Part shown: piece after piece, positions 8,409-16,856 of the stretch
Layout of the letters: each line of letters begins with the position of its first letter
How positions within the stretch are numbered: position 1 is the first letter of the stretch
Assembly (NCBI RefSeq): GCF_001542815.1
Contig: NZ_CP006992.1
Location: 654,501-718,500, forward strand
Origin: Methylobacterium sp. AMS5
GTDB lineage: Bacteria > Pseudomonadota > Alphaproteobacteria > Rhizobiales > Beijerinckiaceae
Direction: 5' to 3'
Length of the DNA stretch: 64,000 nt
Notes under the pieces: model-generated
Seen by the model: only the letters and a program-made list of their open reading frames with translations
Database searches by the model: none
What the model was told of the DNA's origin: nothing
Made by a program: the position numbers and the translations under genes

Positions 8409-9400
8409 GCGTCGAGGCACTCGCCCGGCCCGCGACGGGGGCAACGCCCGTCCGTGATCGCATCCTCCAGCTCCGCGACGGGCTGAGCCACGGGCTGATC
8501 GGCGCCGACAAGCTCGTCGAGCGCCTGCTGATCGGGCTCCTGACCGGCGGCCACCTGCTGATCGAAGGCGCGCCGGGGCTCGCCAAGACCCGCGCGGTCA
8601 AGCGCCTGTCGGACGGGCTCGATGGCTCCTTCGCCCGCGTGCAATGCACGCCCGACCTGATGCCCGCCGACCTGACCGGCACCACTGTCTGGCGCCAGGA
8701 TGCGGGCACCTTCGAGTTCCTGCCGGGACCGCTGTTCCACTCGCTGATCCTCGTGGACGAGGTGAACCGCGCGCCGCCCAAGGTACAATCGGCGCTGCTC
8801 GAATCCATGGCTGAGGGGCAGATCACGGTGTCGGGCCATACCCACCGCCTGCCCGACCCGTTCATGGTGGTGGCGACGCAGAACCCGATCGAGCATGCGG
8901 GCACCTTCCCGCTGCCGGAGGCACAGCTCGACCGCTTCCTGCTCCACGTCGTCGTCGAGATGCCGGACGAGGCCTCCGAGCGCCGCATCCTCGATCTCGT
9001 CGAGGGCGAACTGAACCACCACGCCGAAGCGATGCCGGTGAAGCTCTCGGTCGCCGAGGTGATCGCCGCCCGCGAGGCCGCGCTCGCGACCTACGTCTCG
9101 CCGGCCCTCAAGGACTATCTCGTGCGGCTCGTGGCCGGCACCCGCGGCGACAGCGTCGCGCCGGAGCTGCGCGCGGCGATCGAACACCCGGCCTCGCCCC
9201 GCGGCACCCTGGCGCTGATGGTCGCTGGCAAGGCCCGCGCCTACCTGCACGGCCGCGACCACGTCGTGCCCGAGGATATTTCGGACCTTGCGACCGACGC
9301 CCTCGCGCACCGCATCGGCCTGACCTGGCGCGCGGCGGCCGAGGGGCGCACCACGCGGGGCATCATCGGCGGGCTGGTCGAGCGGACGCGGGCGCTGTAG
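8405..9400 (+). CDS. MoxR family AAA+ ATPase
   Basis: Chaperone-like AAA+ ATPase that works with VWA-domain partners to assemble or activate protein complexes. The product has 331 residues, with Walker A GAPGLAKT (55-62), Walker B LILVDEVNR (114-122) and the MoxR signature ATQNPIEHAGTFPLPEAQLDRF. The C-terminal lid domain runs from about residue 215. First gene of a seven-gene run in which every gap is short or overlapping, except for a repeat-bearing gap before 10507. The cluster is the general MoxR/Bat type; the methanol dehydrogenase genes mxaFJGI are not next to it. Confidence 0.92.
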   Translation: MSVEALARPATGATPVRDRILQLRDGLSHGLIGADKLVERLLIGLLTGGHLLIEGAPGLAKTRAVKRLSDGLDGSFARVQCTPDLMPADLTGTTVWRQDAGTFEFLPGPLFHSLILVDEVNRAPPKVQSALLESMAEGQITVSGHTHRLPDPFMVVATQNPIEHAGTFPLPEAQLDRFLLHVVVEMPDEASERRILDLVEGELNHHAEAMPVKLSVAEVIAAREAALATYVSPALKDYLVRLVAGTRGDSVAPELRAAIEHPASPRGTLALMVAGKARAYLHGRDHVVPEDISDLATDALAHRIGLTWRAAAEGRTTRGIIGGLVERTRAL

Positions 9401-9405
9401 CCATC

Positions 9406-10335
9406 ATGACCGCGACGGCGGCCCCCGCAAGCGACCTGACCGACGCCCCCGGCATCCACCTGTCCGGGGCCGGCCTCATGAGCCTGCGCCATCTCGCGCG
9501 GCGCGGCGTCTCGCCCGCGACCCGCACCATCGCCGGGTTGCCTGGCGGCATCGTCACGCGCAAGCGCGGGCGCGGCTCGGAGCCGGACGACGTGCGGCCC
9601 TGGTCCGAGGGGGACGACCGCCGCTTCATCGACCGCAACGCCACCGCCCGCACCGGCCAAGTGCACGTGCGCACCCATCACGACGAGCGCGACCGCGCCG
9701 TGGTGCTGCTCGCCGATTTTCGGCCCTCGATGCTGTTCGGCACCCGCCGGGCGCTGCGCTCGGTGGCGGCGGCCGAGGCGCTGACGCTGCTCGGCTGGCG
9801 CATCGTCGGCGATGGCGGGCGCATCGGCTTGATCGCGGCGGGCGCGGGTGAGCCCGCGGTGATCCGCCCGGCCGGCGGCGAGCGGGCGATGACCGCCGTC
9901 ACCGGCGCACTGGCCCATGCCCACGCCGAAGCCCTCGCCGGCCCGACGGTGGACGACCCGCCGCTCACCGAAACGCTGGCGCTCGCCCGCTCGCTCCTGC
10001 CCTCGGGCGGACACCTCGTCGTGGCGAGCGCGCTGGATGCGCCGGGGCCGGATTTCGAGAATCTGATCACCGCGCTGGCCGAGCGGCTCTCGATCCGCCT
10101 GCTGCTGGTCAGCGACGCCTTCGAGCGGGCGCGCCCGGCCGGCCTCTACCCCTACGCCCTGCCGGGCGGACGCCGCGGCACCGTCCAGGCCGACCGCAGG
10201 GCCCAGCCCGCCGATGCGATCGACCCGCGCCTCGCGCGCCTCCATGCCTGCGGGGTCGAGGGCCTGCGCATCGACGTCGAGGCCGGACCGGAGAGCTACG
10301 CCCCCCTGATGGAGCGGCTCGATGCGGTGTTGTGA
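9406..10335 (+). CDS. DUF58 domain-containing protein
   Basis: A 309-residue protein of the DUF58 family, the constant partner of MoxR ATPases. It shows the typical DUF58 core RGRGSEPDDVRPWSEGDD followed by RRFIDRNATARTGQVHVRTH, and then a VWA-like segment in which the metal-site motif reads DFRPSM rather than DxSxS. It starts five bases after the moxR-like stop codon. Expected to sit in the cytoplasm at the membrane and link the ATPase to its VWA partners; the actual client is unknown. Confidence 0.87.
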   Translation: MTATAAPASDLTDAPGIHLSGAGLMSLRHLARRGVSPATRTIAGLPGGIVTRKRGRGSEPDDVRPWSEGDDRRFIDRNATARTGQVHVRTHHDERDRAVVLLADFRPSMLFGTRRALRSVAAAEALTLLGWRIVGDGGRIGLIAAGAGEPAVIRPAGGERAMTAVTGALAHAHAEALAGPTVDDPPLTETLALARSLLPSGGHLVVASALDAPGPDFENLITALAERLSIRLLLVSDAFERARPAGLYPYALPGGRRGTVQADRRAQPADAIDPRLARLHACGVEGLRIDVEAGPESYAPLMERLDAVL

Positions 10336-10460
10336 GATCGGGAATGAATCCCCCTTTTCCCGCATCCGGGGAGCGGGGGCGGTTCAGGAAGAGACTCTTT
10401 CGGCGGCGTCCCCTCACCCTCGCCTGCCGGCTCGCTCTGCCGACAACAAGGTCGACAGAG

Positions 10461-10486
10461 CCCTCTCCCCGCCTGCGGGGAGAGGG
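10461..10486. repeat. GC-rich palindrome (CCCTCTCCCCGC) in an operon gap
   Basis: Perfect 12-base inverted repeat with a two-base centre, CCCTCTCCCCGC-CT-GCGGGGAGAGGG. It ends 20 bases before the DUF4381 gene within a 171-base gap that also holds a CCCTCACCCTCGCCTGCCGG-type segment. It resembles dispersed intergenic elements of related genomes. A related short palindrome lies at the start of the BatD-like gene. Confidence 0.75.
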
Positions 10487-10506
10487 GATGTGCGGAGGAG
10501 GCAGGA

Positions 10507-10968
10507 ATGACCGGCCCCGCTCCCGACCTCTCCACCTTGCGCGGGCTCCATCTCCCCACCGGCGGCAACAGCGCGGTGCAGCCCGAGATGGTGGCCGCTC
10601 TGGCCGTCGGCTTCAGCCTCGCGCTGCTCGTCGGCCTGATCCGCCTCGTCCGGGCGCGTCGCGGCGCCTCGGTCCGCCGGGCGGCCCTGCGCGAGTTGGC
10701 GCTGGCCCGAAACCTCGAGCCGGAGGCCCGCCGCGTCGCGCAGGCCCGGCTGCTGCGGCGCGTGGTGCGCACGCTCAAGGGCGAGGCAGCGGCCGACACA
10801 AGCGGCGCGGCCTGGGCGGCGACGCTCGACACCACCTTCGCCACCGATTTCTTCCGCTCCGGGCCGGGCCGCGTCTTCACCGACGATCTCTACCGGCGCC
10901 CGAAGACCGTCGATCCCGCCGCCATCGATGCCGGCCTCGGCCGCCTGCTCTCACAGATCCGGGCCTGA
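10507..10968 (+). CDS. DUF4381 domain-containing membrane protein
   Basis: A 153-residue protein with one membrane segment (about residues 28-47, MVAALAVGFSLALLVGLIRLV) followed by a basic cytoplasmic domain with helices (ALRELALARNLEPEARRVAQ). This layout matches DUF4381, a family found in MoxR/Bat gene clusters between the DUF58 and VWA genes. A GAGGAGGCAGGA ribosome site precedes the ATG. It ends six bases before the first VWA gene. Confidence 0.8.
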   Translation: MTGPAPDLSTLRGLHLPTGGNSAVQPEMVAALAVGFSLALLVGLIRLVRARRGASVRRAALRELALARNLEPEARRVAQARLLRRVVRTLKGEAAADTSGAAWAATLDTTFATDFFRSGPGRVFTDDLYRRPKTVDPAAIDAGLGRLLSQIRA

Positions 10969-10973
10969 TCCGA

Positions 10974-11993
10974 ATGCCCACCTGGATCACGGCTCTCGCC
11001 TCCGCCTTCGACTTCGCGGCGCCGCTCGCCCTGCTGCTCCTGCCCCTGCCGCTCGCCGCCCGGCTGATCCCGCCGGAGCGCCAGGGCGGCAGCGGCGCCT
11101 TGCGTGTTCCCCCCTCCCTCGTCGGCGGCGCCGAGCACGCCGAGAGCATCGCCGCCCGCGGCCGCCGTCGTCTCTGGCTCGTCGGAACGCTCTGGGCGGC
11201 CCTCGTCGTCGCGCTGGCCGGTCCCCGCCTCGTCCTGCCCGCGACCGCGCTGCCGGCCTCGGCACGGGAGATCGTGCTCGCCCTCGACCTCTCGGGCAGC
11301 ATGGAGCGCAAGGATTTCTCGCTGGACGGTGAAACGGTCAGCCGGCTCGCGGCGGTGAAGCGCGTCGGCGCCGAGTTCATCCGCCGCCGGGCCGGCGACC
11401 GCATCGGCCTCGTCGAGTTCGCCGATCAGGCCTACGTCGCCGCAGCCCCCACCTTCGACACCGCCACCGTCGCCCGCACCCTGGAGGAGGCGACCATCGG
11501 CCTCGTCGGGCGCTCCACCGGCATCGGCGACGGGCTCGGCCTCGCGCTCAAGCGCCTCGCCCCGGCCCAGGTCGCGGCGGCCGACGGCGAAGGGCCGCCC
11601 CCCTCCCGCGACAAGGTCGTGGTGCTGCTCTCGGACGGGGCCAACAATGCCGGCCAGACCGCACCCAAGGACGTGGCGGCGCTGGCAAAGGATCTCGGCG
11701 TGCGCGTCTACACCATCGCGCTCGGGCCGATCGACATGGCCGACAACCCCGACAACGAGCAGGATGTGGTCGATGTCGAGACCCTGCGGGCCATGGCCGA
11801 GACCAGCGGCGGCCGGGCGTTCCGCGTGAAGACCACCGACGATCTGGAAAGCGTGGCCAACGCCATCGACGAGTTGGAGGGCGGACGCGCCAAGGCACCG
11901 CCGCTGCCCCTGCGGCGCGACCTCTGGCCCTGGCCGGCGGCGCTCGCCTTCCTCTGCGCCTGCGGGCTCCTGGCGACGCGGCGCAGGATCTGA
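10974..11993 (+). CDS. VWA domain protein, BatA-like
   Basis: A 339-residue membrane-anchored von Willebrand factor A protein. Two N-terminal hydrophobic segments (about 14-32 and 68-84) precede the VWA domain with the metal-ion site DLSGSM (105-110), followed by GDRIGLVEFADQAY and VVLLSDGANNAG; a last membrane segment sits near the C-terminus (WPAALAFLCACGLLA). This is the BatA type, comparable to MxaC in methanol oxidation clusters. The start at 10974 is the ATG before the first membrane segment; longer in-frame readings cover the neighbouring DUF4381 gene and are rejected. Confidence 0.88.
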   Translation: MPTWITALASAFDFAAPLALLLLPLPLAARLIPPERQGGSGALRVPPSLVGGAEHAESIAARGRRRLWLVGTLWAALVVALAGPRLVLPATALPASAREIVLALDLSGSMERKDFSLDGETVSRLAAVKRVGAEFIRRRAGDRIGLVEFADQAYVAAAPTFDTATVARTLEEATIGLVGRSTGIGDGLGLALKRLAPAQVAAADGEGPPPSRDKVVVLLSDGANNAGQTAPKDVAALAKDLGVRVYTIALGPIDMADNPDNEQDVVDVETLRAMAETSGGRAFRVKTTDDLESVANAIDELEGGRAKAPPLPLRRDLWPWPAALAFLCACGLLATRRRI

Positions 11994-12004
11994 TCGGGAA
12001 TCGC

Positions 12005-12928
12005 ATGATCGAATCCCTCACCCTCCTGCGCCCGCTCTGGTTCCTGGCGATTCCCGTCGTGGCTCTGCTCGCATTGCGGGCGGCGTGGCGCTCGGCACCG
12101 CTGGGCGACTGGAGCAAGGCGGTCGATCCGCACCTGATGGCGCTGTTCGCCCGCCGCGGCGCGGTGCTGGGCGGGCGGCGGCAAGCCAACATCGCCGCCG
12201 CGCTCGCCGCCGGCATCCTGGCGCTGGCGCTCACCGGCCCGGCCATCGAGCGCCCGGAGGCCTCGACCTTCCGCAACCTCGACGCCACGGTGATCGTGCT
12301 CGACCTCTCCCGCTCGGTCACCGAGGGCGGGCGCTTCAAGGAAGCGCGGCAGGCGGCGGAAGCGGTGGCGGAGGCCGCGGGCACCCGCTCGCTGGCGCTG
12401 ATCGTCTATGCGGGCGACGCCTATACCGCGCTGTCGCCGACCAACGACCGCGAGAGCCTCGCCACCACCCTGTTCGCCCTCGATGCCGACACCGTGCCCG
12501 ACCGGGGCAGCCACCCGGAACGCGGGCTGGCGCTGGCCCGCCGGACGCTGGCCGAGGCCAACGTCGTCGCCGCCGACGTCGTGCTCATCTCCGACGGCGA
12601 CGGGATCGGTCAGGCGGCCGAGCGCGAGGCCGCCGCGATCCGGGACAAGGGCTGGCAGCTCCACGCCCTGTTCGTGCCCGCGGGCAAGGCGCTGCCACCC
12701 GGCGCGCCGCGCCCCGACCGGACCGCCCTCGACCGGCTCGCGAGCGCGGGCGGCGGCCGGGCCGCCGACATCGATGGCTCCGAGGCGGTGCTCGACCGTG
12801 TCGGCGCCTCGACCGCCCAGCACCTCGCCGCGAACGGCTACGGCGTGCTCGCCTTCGCCGATCTCGGCCGCTGGCTGCTGCTGCTGGCGCTTCTGCCCGC
12901 CCTCCTCCTGTTCCGACGGAGCGCGTGA
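12005..12928 (+). CDS. VWA domain protein, BatB-like
   Basis: Second VWA protein of the cluster, 307 residues. Membrane segments lie at about 9-25 and 63-80, followed by the metal-ion site LDLSRSV (D100-x-S-x-S104), IVYAGDAYTALSP and VVLISDGDGIG, and a final membrane segment ending LLFRRSA. It is the BatB/MxaL-type partner of the preceding VWA protein. Its TGA overlaps the ATG of the next gene by one base (TGATG), so the two are translationally coupled. Confidence 0.87.
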   Translation: MIESLTLLRPLWFLAIPVVALLALRAAWRSAPLGDWSKAVDPHLMALFARRGAVLGGRRQANIAAALAAGILALALTGPAIERPEASTFRNLDATVIVLDLSRSVTEGGRFKEARQAAEAVAEAAGTRSLALIVYAGDAYTALSPTNDRESLATTLFALDADTVPDRGSHPERGLALARRTLAEANVVAADVVLISDGDGIGQAAEREAAAIRDKGWQLHALFVPAGKALPPGAPRPDRTALDRLASAGGGRAADIDGSEAVLDRVGASTAQHLAANGYGVLAFADLGRWLLLLALLPALLLFRRSA

Positions 12929-13866
12929 TGCTGGCGTCCTTCTCGCCCCGCCCCTTCGCTCGATCGACCTCGCTGCGGCGGATGCTGCCCGTCGCCTTCC
13001 CGCGCAACTGGCGGCGGCTCGCGCGCATCGCCGGGCTTGCGCTCGCGGGCGGCGGCCTCCTCGGATTGCTGCTCGTGTCGGAGCCGCGCACGACGCTGGG
13101 CCGCTTCCTGATGGCGGCCGGTCTGCCCGGCGCGGCCGTTCAGGTGTTCGACACCCCCGCATGGCGCGCCGCCGCCCTCTACGAGGCCGGGCGCCACAGT
13201 GAGGCGATTCCGTTGTTCCGGGCGCAGGGCAAGCGCGGCGCCTACAACCTCGGCAACGCGCTCGCCCGCTCCGGCGACCTGCAAGGTGCGCTCGAGGCCT
13301 ACGACGAGGCGCTGACCTACAACCCGCGCGACGCCGACGCGCAGGCCAACCGCTCGTTGATCGCCAAGGCCCTGGAAGAGGAGATCGACCGCGGCAAGGG
13401 CGGCGGCATCGCCAACGCCTCGGCGCAGTACGGCGCCCGCTACAACAACACCGCCAATCAGGACCAGAACGACGACATCCGCGCCACCGCCAGCGGCGAG
13501 GGTCTGGCCGGCAACAAGGAAGGCGGCTCCTCCGCCTCGCTGCCGGGTACGAGCCCGGTGGCCCGCCGCGGCAAGGCCGAGCAGCAGGCGCTCGATTCCG
13601 GCAAGGGGCAGGCCCGCGGCTCGGCGAGCGACGCCGCCGGCCGCGGACGCCAGGGCGCCGGCTCGGCCATGGTCGCCGCCGCGCCCGAGCGCGAGGCGCG
13701 CCGGGTCACCAAGAGTTTCGAGGCGCACGAGATCCACCCCGACCGGCTCTGGCTTCAAACCCTGCCGGACGAGCCCGGCCGCTACCTGAAGCTGCGCCTC
13801 AAGGCCGAGCAGGCCCGCCGCATCGAGGCCGGCACCGCCATCCCGGGAGGCAGCAACCCGTGGTAA
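12928..13866 (+). CDS. TPR-containing membrane protein of the MoxR/Bat cluster
   Basis: A 312-residue protein with one membrane segment near residues 35-52. A tetratricopeptide unit (RGAYNLGNALARSGDLQGAL, then EAYDEALTYNPRDADAQANR) lies around residues 105-148. The rest is low-complexity Gly/Ala/Ser/Asn-rich linker (about 165-265) and a conserved C-terminal piece (IHPDRLWLQTLPDEPGRYLKL is only partly cited here). It corresponds to the BatC/MxaK-like position. Start is the ATG inside TGATG at the end of the upstream VWA gene. Confidence 0.78.
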   Translation: MLASFSPRPFARSTSLRRMLPVAFPRNWRRLARIAGLALAGGGLLGLLLVSEPRTTLGRFLMAAGLPGAAVQVFDTPAWRAAALYEAGRHSEAIPLFRAQGKRGAYNLGNALARSGDLQGALEAYDEALTYNPRDADAQANRSLIAKALEEEIDRGKGGGIANASAQYGARYNNTANQDQNDDIRATASGEGLAGNKEGGSSASLPGTSPVARRGKAEQQALDSGKGQARGSASDAAGRGRQGAGSAMVAAAPEREARRVTKSFEAHEIHPDRLWLQTLPDEPGRYLKLRLKAEQARRIEAGTAIPGGSNPW

Positions 13867-15185
13867 CTTTTTTCGACTCGTTCAGGCGGGCCCTCCTCTC
13901 CCGAAGAGGGGAGAGGGGAACGCTCGCGACCCTCCTCCTCATCCTGCTGGCCTTGGCCGCCCCCGCCCACGCCATCGAGCCCGGCGACCTCACCCTCACC
14001 GTGACGCCCGATCTCCCGAACGGCGCGCAGCCCTATGCCCGCGAGATGGTGCTGCTGCGCCTGCGCGGGGTCTACCGCACGCAGATTCTGCTGGAGGAGG
14101 TGCGCCAGCCCGCACTCGTCAACTTCTCCTGGACCCAGCTCGGCCGCGACAACTGGGGCCGCACGCGGATGCCCGACGGGCAGATGGCGCTGGAATTCGA
14201 GCGCACGATCGCAGTCTTCCCCCAGCATACCGGGACCTTCACCATTGAGCCGTTCATCCACCGCCTGACGATCAATGACAACGGCGAGCGCAAGCAGATC
14301 GATGTGCGCTCCGAGCCCGTCCCCTTCCCCGTGGCGGCCTGGACGGGCGCGAGCGGCGGCCCCGATGCGGCGGAACCGTGGTGGCTGCCGGCGCGGGACG
14401 TGGCGATCACCGATTCCTGGGACCCCGACCCCGAGACGCTGAACCAGGGCGAGACCGCACGCCGGATCGTCACGCTGGAGGCGCAGGGCATGCTCGCCGA
14501 AGGGCTGCCGCCGCGCCCCGTGATGCGCACCCGCGGCATCATCACCTTTGCCGGCCCGGTGAAACGCGAGACGATCATCACGCCCTCCGGCCCGGTGGCG
14601 CGGGCGACCTACCAGTGGGACATCAAGAAGGGCGTGGCCGAGGTGATCCCGCTCGACGCGATCAAGATCCCTTGGTTCGACACGCTCACGCGCACCCTGC
14701 GCGAGACCGAGATTCCCGCCCGCCAGATCGGCGGCGGTCTCGCCGACTGGGCGGAGGATCTCAAGGAAGCGGGGCCCGCCGCCTGGTCCGCGCTGGCCGC
14801 GGCGGCGCTCGCCGCTTTCGGCCTTGGGCTCGCGCTGATCGGCTTCCGCACCGGTCCGGGCTGGCTGCAACTCGACCGCGGTCACGCCCGTGCCCTGCGG
14901 CTGGCGGCGGCCGCGGGCGACGCGTCGACTTTTCGGACGGTGCTCGGCCGTGCCGCGCAGGCGCAGCCGGATCTCGCCGCGCTCTGGCAGGCGGAGCCGG
15001 ATCTGGCACGCGACCTCGCCGCCCTCGACCGGCAGGTGTTCGGCCCTGCCGCGTCCGGCGCGGACCCCGTCGATCTGCCGGGCCTCGCCCGGCGGCTCGG
15101 CCGGCGCCGGAGACGCGGCGCCTCCGCAGCGCGCGCGCCCGCTCCCCGGCTGGCGCCCCTCGACGGCCCGGTCGCGCAGGCGTGA
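13860..15185 (+). CDS. BatD-like protein of the MoxR cluster
   Basis: A 441-residue protein with an N-terminal signal peptide (LATLLLILLALAAPAHAIEP), a large periplasmic beta-rich region with BatD-style repeats (LTVTPDLPNGAQPYAREMVL and TVTLE-like strands), one membrane segment at about 305-325 and a cytoplasmic tail. The GTG start at 13860 overlaps the previous stop by seven bases. The first 20 residues are odd for a signal peptide and are partly encoded by a GC-rich palindrome at 13895-13916, so the true start could be further in. Last gene of the cluster. Confidence 0.75.
   Translation: MVTFFDSFRRALLSRRGERGTLATLLLILLALAAPAHAIEPGDLTLTVTPDLPNGAQPYAREMVLLRLRGVYRTQILLEEVRQPALVNFSWTQLGRDNWGRTRMPDGQMALEFERTIAVFPQHTGTFTIEPFIHRLTINDNGERKQIDVRSEPVPFPVAAWTGASGGPDAAEPWWLPARDVAITDSWDPDPETLNQGETARRIVTLEAQGMLAEGLPPRPVMRTRGIITFAGPVKRETIITPSGPVARATYQWDIKKGVAEVIPLDAIKIPWFDTLTRTLRETEIPARQIGGGLADWAEDLKEAGPAAWSALAAAALAAFGLGLALIGFRTGPGWLQLDRGHARALRLAAAAGDASTFRTVLGRAAQAQPDLAALWQAEPDLARDLAALDRQVFGPAASGADPVDLPGLARRLGRRRRRGASAARAPAPRLAPLDGPVAQA
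13895..13916. repeat. Short palindrome inside the 5' end of the BatD-like gene
   Basis: CCTCTCCC and GGGAGAGG arms of eight bases separated by six. It is related to the palindrome at 10461-10486 and encodes the RRGERG segment between the start codon and the hydrophobic core of the signal peptide. Confidence 0.6.
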
Positions 15186-15272
15186 CCGGCTGGCTCTGAA
15201 CAGCCGCGACCGGCCTCGGTTTGGATCCAGACCGACCCTGTCAGGGCCGGCAGATCCACCACGAGGCCGGAC

Positions 15273-16355
15273 GTGAGCCCTGGAAGCCCGATTCCCTATC
15301 ATCCATCCGTCGAACAGCCCCGCACCGACGAGGCCGACATCCACGCGCAGATGCTCGCGACTTTCGCGAAAATCCAGGAGACCACGTTCAAGGATTACGG
15401 CCGGGCGGTGCGGGGCGTTCATGCCAAGGCGCACGGCCTTCTCACCGGTCGGCTCGAGATCCTGCCGGGGCTGCCGCCCGAACTGGCCCAAGGGCTGTTC
15501 GAGAAGCCCAGCGCCTACGAGGCTTTGCTTCGCTTCTCCACCAATCCCGGCGACATCCTCGACGACAGCGTCTCGACCCCGCGCGGCCTCGCGCTGAAGG
15601 TCGTCGGCGTCGAGGGCGAACGCCTGGAGGGGGCTGAGGGCCTGAGCCAAGATTTCGTGATGGCCAACGCCCCGGCCTTCACGGCGCCGGACGACGCGGC
15701 CTTCCTCAAGAGCCTGAAGCTCCTGGCCGCGACCACCGACACGCCGCAAGTCTTCAAGAAGGCGTTCTCGGCGGTCCTGCGCGGCGTCGAATCGGTGCTC
15801 GAAGGCCTCGGCACCCGGAGCCCGACCCTGATCGCGATGGGCGGCCAGCCCGAGACGCACATCCTCGGCGAGACGTTCTACAGCCAGGTTCCGCTGCGCT
15901 GGGGCGCCTACGTCGCCAAGGTCGCGGTCGCACCGGCCTCGCCCGAACTGACGGCGCTGACGGGCGCGAGCCTCAACGTCAACGGCCGGCCCAACGGCCT
16001 GCGTGAGGCGGTGACCGCCTTCTTCGCCGAGAACGAGGGCGTGTGGGAGCTGCGTGCACAACTGCGCACCGACGAAGAAACGATGCCGGTCGAGGATGCC
16101 GCGAGGCCCTGGCCCGAGGAGGCGAGCCCCTATGTCGCCGTAGCTCGACTCATCGTCCCGCGGCAGGACGCGTGGAGCGAGGAGAAGGTGAGGCAGATCG
16201 ACGACGGGCTCGCCTTCAATCCCTGGCACGCGCTCGCCGCGCACCGGCCTCTCGGCGCGATCATGCGCGCGCGCCGGGCCGTCTACCCAACCTCCGCAGG
16301 CTTCCGGGCCGCGCATAACGGCTGCCCGATCCACGAGCCGGGCGCGCGAGGGTGA
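15273..16355 (+). CDS. Catalase family protein (short, y4iL-like)
   Basis: A 360-residue protein of the catalase superfamily, shorter than a true monofunctional catalase. It keeps the catalase-core pattern: KAHGLLTGRLEILPGLPPEL, LLRFSTNPGDILDDSVSTPR, GLALKVVGV, DFVMANAPAF, and a C-terminal proximal-ligand-like RRAVYPTSAGFRAAHNG. The distal motif has His in GVHAKAHG. The GTG start at 15273 has GAGG ten bases upstream. It stands alone after the MoxR cluster. Related proteins are proposed heme peroxidases or allene-oxide-synthase-like enzymes; the real activity is not predictable from sequence. Confidence 0.82.
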   Translation: MSPGSPIPYHPSVEQPRTDEADIHAQMLATFAKIQETTFKDYGRAVRGVHAKAHGLLTGRLEILPGLPPELAQGLFEKPSAYEALLRFSTNPGDILDDSVSTPRGLALKVVGVEGERLEGAEGLSQDFVMANAPAFTAPDDAAFLKSLKLLAATTDTPQVFKKAFSAVLRGVESVLEGLGTRSPTLIAMGGQPETHILGETFYSQVPLRWGAYVAKVAVAPASPELTALTGASLNVNGRPNGLREAVTAFFAENEGVWELRAQLRTDEETMPVEDAARPWPEEASPYVAVARLIVPRQDAWSEEKVRQIDDGLAFNPWHALAAHRPLGAIMRARRAVYPTSAGFRAAHNGCPIHEPGARG

Positions 16356-16479
16356 ACGACAGCGGAGCGGCCTCCGTCCCGTCTTCGTATGATCTGCGGC
16401 CGAACACGCCTTTCTCGGCATGCGGCCAAGCACCGGCGGCGTGATACGGTTTCCGCGGGGCGAGCGGGAAGGAGGCTGG

Positions 16480-16812
16480 ATGCGAGGGATTCCGGCACTT
16501 CTCGCGCTGCCGGCTCTGGTTTTCCTGGACGCTCTGCTCGTCGGCGGGATGTTCCTTTACCAACCGGCCGGCGGCGAAGTCTTCACCGTCGTGCTGCTGG
16601 CCGGTGCATTGGCCGCCGCCGTCACGCGGCGGCGCTGGCTCCTGTTCGCGACGCAGAACCTCGTGACGGCGTTGGCGGCCGTGCGTCTGGTGCAGTTGAC
16701 CGATCCCATCGAGCCGGGGGAGAGCATTCCGATCCTGGTCGCCCTGTCGCTCGGCAACCTCCTGGCGTGGCTGGTGGCGGGCGCCTTCCGGCGGCGACCC
16801 GGCTGGATTTGA
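16480..16812 (+). CDS. Small integral membrane protein, unknown function
   Basis: A 110-residue protein with three to four hydrophobic segments: MRGIPALLALPALVFLDALL, FTVVLLAGALAAAV, WLLFATQNLVTALAAV and PILVALSLGNLLAWLVAGAF. A GGAGG site lies four bases before the ATG at 16480. It lies 44 bases upstream of the EamA transporter and is probably cotranscribed. Not recognised as a named family. Confidence 0.65.
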   Translation: MRGIPALLALPALVFLDALLVGGMFLYQPAGGEVFTVVLLAGALAAAVTRRRWLLFATQNLVTALAAVRLVQLTDPIEPGESIPILVALSLGNLLAWLVAGAFRRRPGWI

Positions 16813-16856
16813 GACCCGCTCGGACTCGTCCGCCACCGCGCGACAAAGGAACCGAC

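Noticed and set aside
8405..13866. The cluster being the mxaRSACKL methanol dehydrogenase locus
   Set aside because: The structural genes mxaFJGI and mxaD/E/H are absent on both sides, the gene order differs, and a DUF4381 gene and a BatD-like gene are present.
13782..16433. 883-codon open frame on the minus strand
   Set aside because: Antisense to the BatD-like and catalase-like genes, with no recognisable motif; a high-GC shadow.
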